Origin: Amphibalanus amphitrite
Lineage: Eukaryota > Arthropoda > Thecostraca > Balanomorpha > Balanidae
Assembly: GCF_019059575.1 (NCBI RefSeq)
Contig: NW_024882778.1
Span: 124,001 to 188,000, forward strand
DNA: 64,000 bases
Direction: 5' to 3'
Of this stretch, positions 62,501 to 64,000 are shown piece after piece. The stretch's first letter is position 1. Every line of letters starts with the position of its first letter. Made by a program: the position numbers and the translations under genes. Under the pieces are notes generated by a model. The model did no database searches and had not been told where the DNA came from. It saw nothing but the letters and a program-made list of their open reading frames with translations.

Positions 62501-63501
62501 CCGTATGTGATCGGTTCCCGAAGCTGCTGATCCTGGGACCGCAGAAGACGGGCAGCACGGCGCTGCTGAGCTTCCTCAGCCTGCACCCGACGCTGCGGGC
62601 CAGCCTGCCGAGCCCGCAGACATTCGAGGAGGTGCAGTTCTTCAACGGTGACAACTACCTGCGAGGGATTGATTGGTGAGTTTGTGGGGAGGTGAAAAGG
62701 GAGAGTCGCAGCTAGGGGATATATTTGGACTGCTGGAGAGGGAGAGGCAGGGGAACAAGGAGAGTGAACAAGGATGAAGGTTTGATTAGGACGTAAATTA
62801 GTGTTTAAGCGTTAGTAGTCGTAGAGGAGTTACGTGAAAAAAGGAATTTATCAGATAAAGTCATGCAGTACGTCTGCGGTTTTTCGAAATAGCGTTATCA
62901 AAACTGTATAAGTATATCGAACTGTCACTAGATTTATCCTTTTGCGGTTTGCTATGAGGAAGGTTGGGTGCTGACCATTGACACATCGTGACCTTGGATA
63001 TGGCCATTGTATAAAACTAGGTGCCGCATTTTCCTCGTGAAATTTGGATGGTGTGCGGATAATATGTGAAAAGGTCATGAACCTCTACATAAAGATGTGA
63101 ATGTCCCTACTTTCTATTTTGATTGCACGCCTTATTTGGTTGCATACAATTTTGAGCCATGCTATTATGCTGTAGGTACATGATGTAGTAACTGATACGA
63201 TTTCTCAATTTTTATGTCTGGCAGATAGACAATGGTTCATATGTGTACAAATATAGTTCAATTGTTATCAATGAACTGCTTCCTAGTTTCCTGTGAGGTA
63301 TTTCCTGTGTTGCATGACGCATGGCAACGCTCTGAACCTCTCCGCCCGTCCTGACGTACGTCTCTTTCGGGCAGGTACCTGGAGTTTTTCCCGGTGCCCA
63401 ACAGCGACTCATCGGTGTACCTCTTTGAAAAGAGCGCCACTTACTTCGATGGCGATGCCGTACCCAAACGAGTGTTTGCTCTCCTGCCGAAAGCCAAACT
63501 G
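59386..63501 (+). CDS. sfl/NDST: heparan sulfate N-deacetylase/N-sulfotransferase (partial, exons 1-4)
   Basis: Bifunctional Golgi type II membrane enzyme that removes acetyl from GlcNAc of heparan sulfate and transfers sulfate from PAPS to the free amine. Four exons with matching phases give 700 codons; about 180 more are expected beyond the window. Residues 1-23 are cytosolic and basic; about 24-44 form the membrane anchor ([19 protein letters not shown]). From about residue 80 comes the deacetylase domain with [18 protein letters not shown] (metal-binding DVDD at 315-318), [21 protein letters not shown] (HH at 430-431), TSTEEYPHL and [12 protein letters not shown]. From 582 comes the sulfotransferase domain with [10 protein letters not shown] (PAPS 5'-phosphosulfate loop, catalytic Lys615) and [10 protein letters not shown]. 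Identity with the family is visible along the whole length. No breaks. Confidence 0.96.
59757..59860. mobile_element. small MITE or hairpin in NDST intron 1
   Basis: TTGATGTGAAAATGATCAAT (continuing to ACATG) at about 59758-59785 and its complement at about 59831-59858 flank a 45-base centre. A 27-bp perfect stem. No coding. Confidence 0.7.
60262..61861 (+). CDS. sfl/NDST: NDST exon 2 (stem and whole deacetylase domain)
   Basis: Acceptor CGCCCGCAG|T and donor GGC|GTAAGT, 1600 bases, phase 2 in and 0 out. One exon holds the lumenal stem and the entire deacetylase domain (residues 48-581), strongly GC-rich. A 341-codon frame on the minus strand is a by-product of this codon bias. Confidence 0.95.
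62446..62675 (+). CDS. sfl/NDST: NDST exon 3 (start of sulfotransferase domain)
   Basis: Acceptor CTGCCACAG|AAC and donor TG|GTGAGT. Encodes [32 protein letters not shown] and [20 protein letters not shown], matching the PAPS-binding start of the sulfotransferase. Confidence 0.95.
63375..63501 (+). CDS. sfl/NDST: NDST exon 4
   Basis: Acceptor TCGGGCAG|G and donor CTG|GTGAGT, phase 2 in and 0 out. Encodes [40 protein letters not shown] and KL. The next exon should begin with the ITVLTNPADRAYSWYQH-type block and lies outside the window. Confidence 0.93.
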
Positions 63502-64000
63502 GTGAGTGAAAACTCGGCCGCGAATCGCAATGGTTGGGTCGGGCGAGGGTTCTTATGGTCTGGGGAGTGCTAGGGGTATCCGACAAGTCAAGGCCATTTT
63601 AATTTCGCATGCGTCCAATGTCCTTGTTGATTAATTAGGTTGTTGGTGATTTTTAGGGGCGTATGTACTCGTTTTGCGCAATACCAGTTAATGGGACGGA
63701 ACATATGCTGCTACTGTTTGCTTGCATCGACAAGCGGCAGCTGATCCACTCAAAGCAGAAAAGTAGACGCCGTATTGTAGACGTGGATAGCTCTCTCAGC
63801 CACTCTCATGTTTCAGCGCTTTCCCTAATCCCTAATTAGTGCATGGAATTTTAAACTTTCAAAACAGACGTAAGTTAACCACCAGGAATTGCTGCCATGA
63901 TAACGTCTGTGACGGAGGGTTTTACTGGAGGTGCCGAAGTGATATCGCTCTCTTTGAAATCTCTTGCTGGGTAAACTCGGTGAAATAGCATCTGTTGATG
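63502..64000 (+). other. NDST intron 4 (incomplete)
   Basis: AT-rich intronic sequence running off the window. No exon or element recognised in it. Confidence 0.6.

Overview
ORGANISM. This is nuclear DNA from an animal with introns, almost certainly an arthropod and plausibly a crustacean (this last is a guess). Two host genes have standard GT-AG introns. Both have GC-rich exons set in AT-rich introns. One is a heparan sulfate N-deacetylase/N-sulfotransferase, the other an arthropod-style secreted trypsin-fold protein with a proline-rich linker. A LINE ends in the arthropod telomeric pentamer. No bacterial, organellar or viral signature was seen. LAYOUT. 1-20.3 kb: no convincing host gene. 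It holds TTAA-flanked transposons (445-1757, 16608-17784, 17789-18958), a 31-bp minisatellite, a LINE 3' end and one CpG-rich island (14.9-15.4 kb). 20.3-37.3 kb: a seven-exon serine protease-like gene on the + strand. A long CT tract and two CRE palindromes lie just upstream of its ATG. Its introns are loaded with mobile elements. The spliced product (347 aa) keeps the catalytic His and Ser but has Asn where the catalytic Asp belongs, and its activation site is atypical, so it is probably a pseudoprotease or a weak enzyme. 38-56.9 kb: a dense nest of transposons. TTAA-flanked elements lie end to end, sharing TTAA sites. Within or beside them are a P-superfamily transposon, a tRNA-derived SINE, a deleted mariner, a LINE carrying a hAT-like insertion, and several small inverted-repeat elements. 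The centrepiece is a 4.8-kb head-to-head array of about 32 copies of a 152-bp unit, each carrying five AGGTCA nuclear-receptor half-sites. 57.7-58.9 kb: a 5'-truncated CR1/Jockey-group LINE with an uninterrupted 327-codon reverse transcriptase region. 59.4-64 kb: the first four coding exons (700 codons) of an NDST (sulfateless) gene; the 3' end lies beyond the window. HOW IT FITS TOGETHER. The two genes are independent: one acts outside the cell, the other makes heparan sulfate in the Golgi. The most unusual content is a family of TTAA-flanked, piggyBac-like non-autonomous elements of about 1.0-1.3 kb. Each has G-run/core/C-run hairpins near both ends, with a core matched within the element and different between elements. 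Each also has a shared CTTTCAGTACC subterminal motif and internal clusters of AGGTCA. These elements, and the satellite that seems to have grown inside one, explain most of the non-coding structure.
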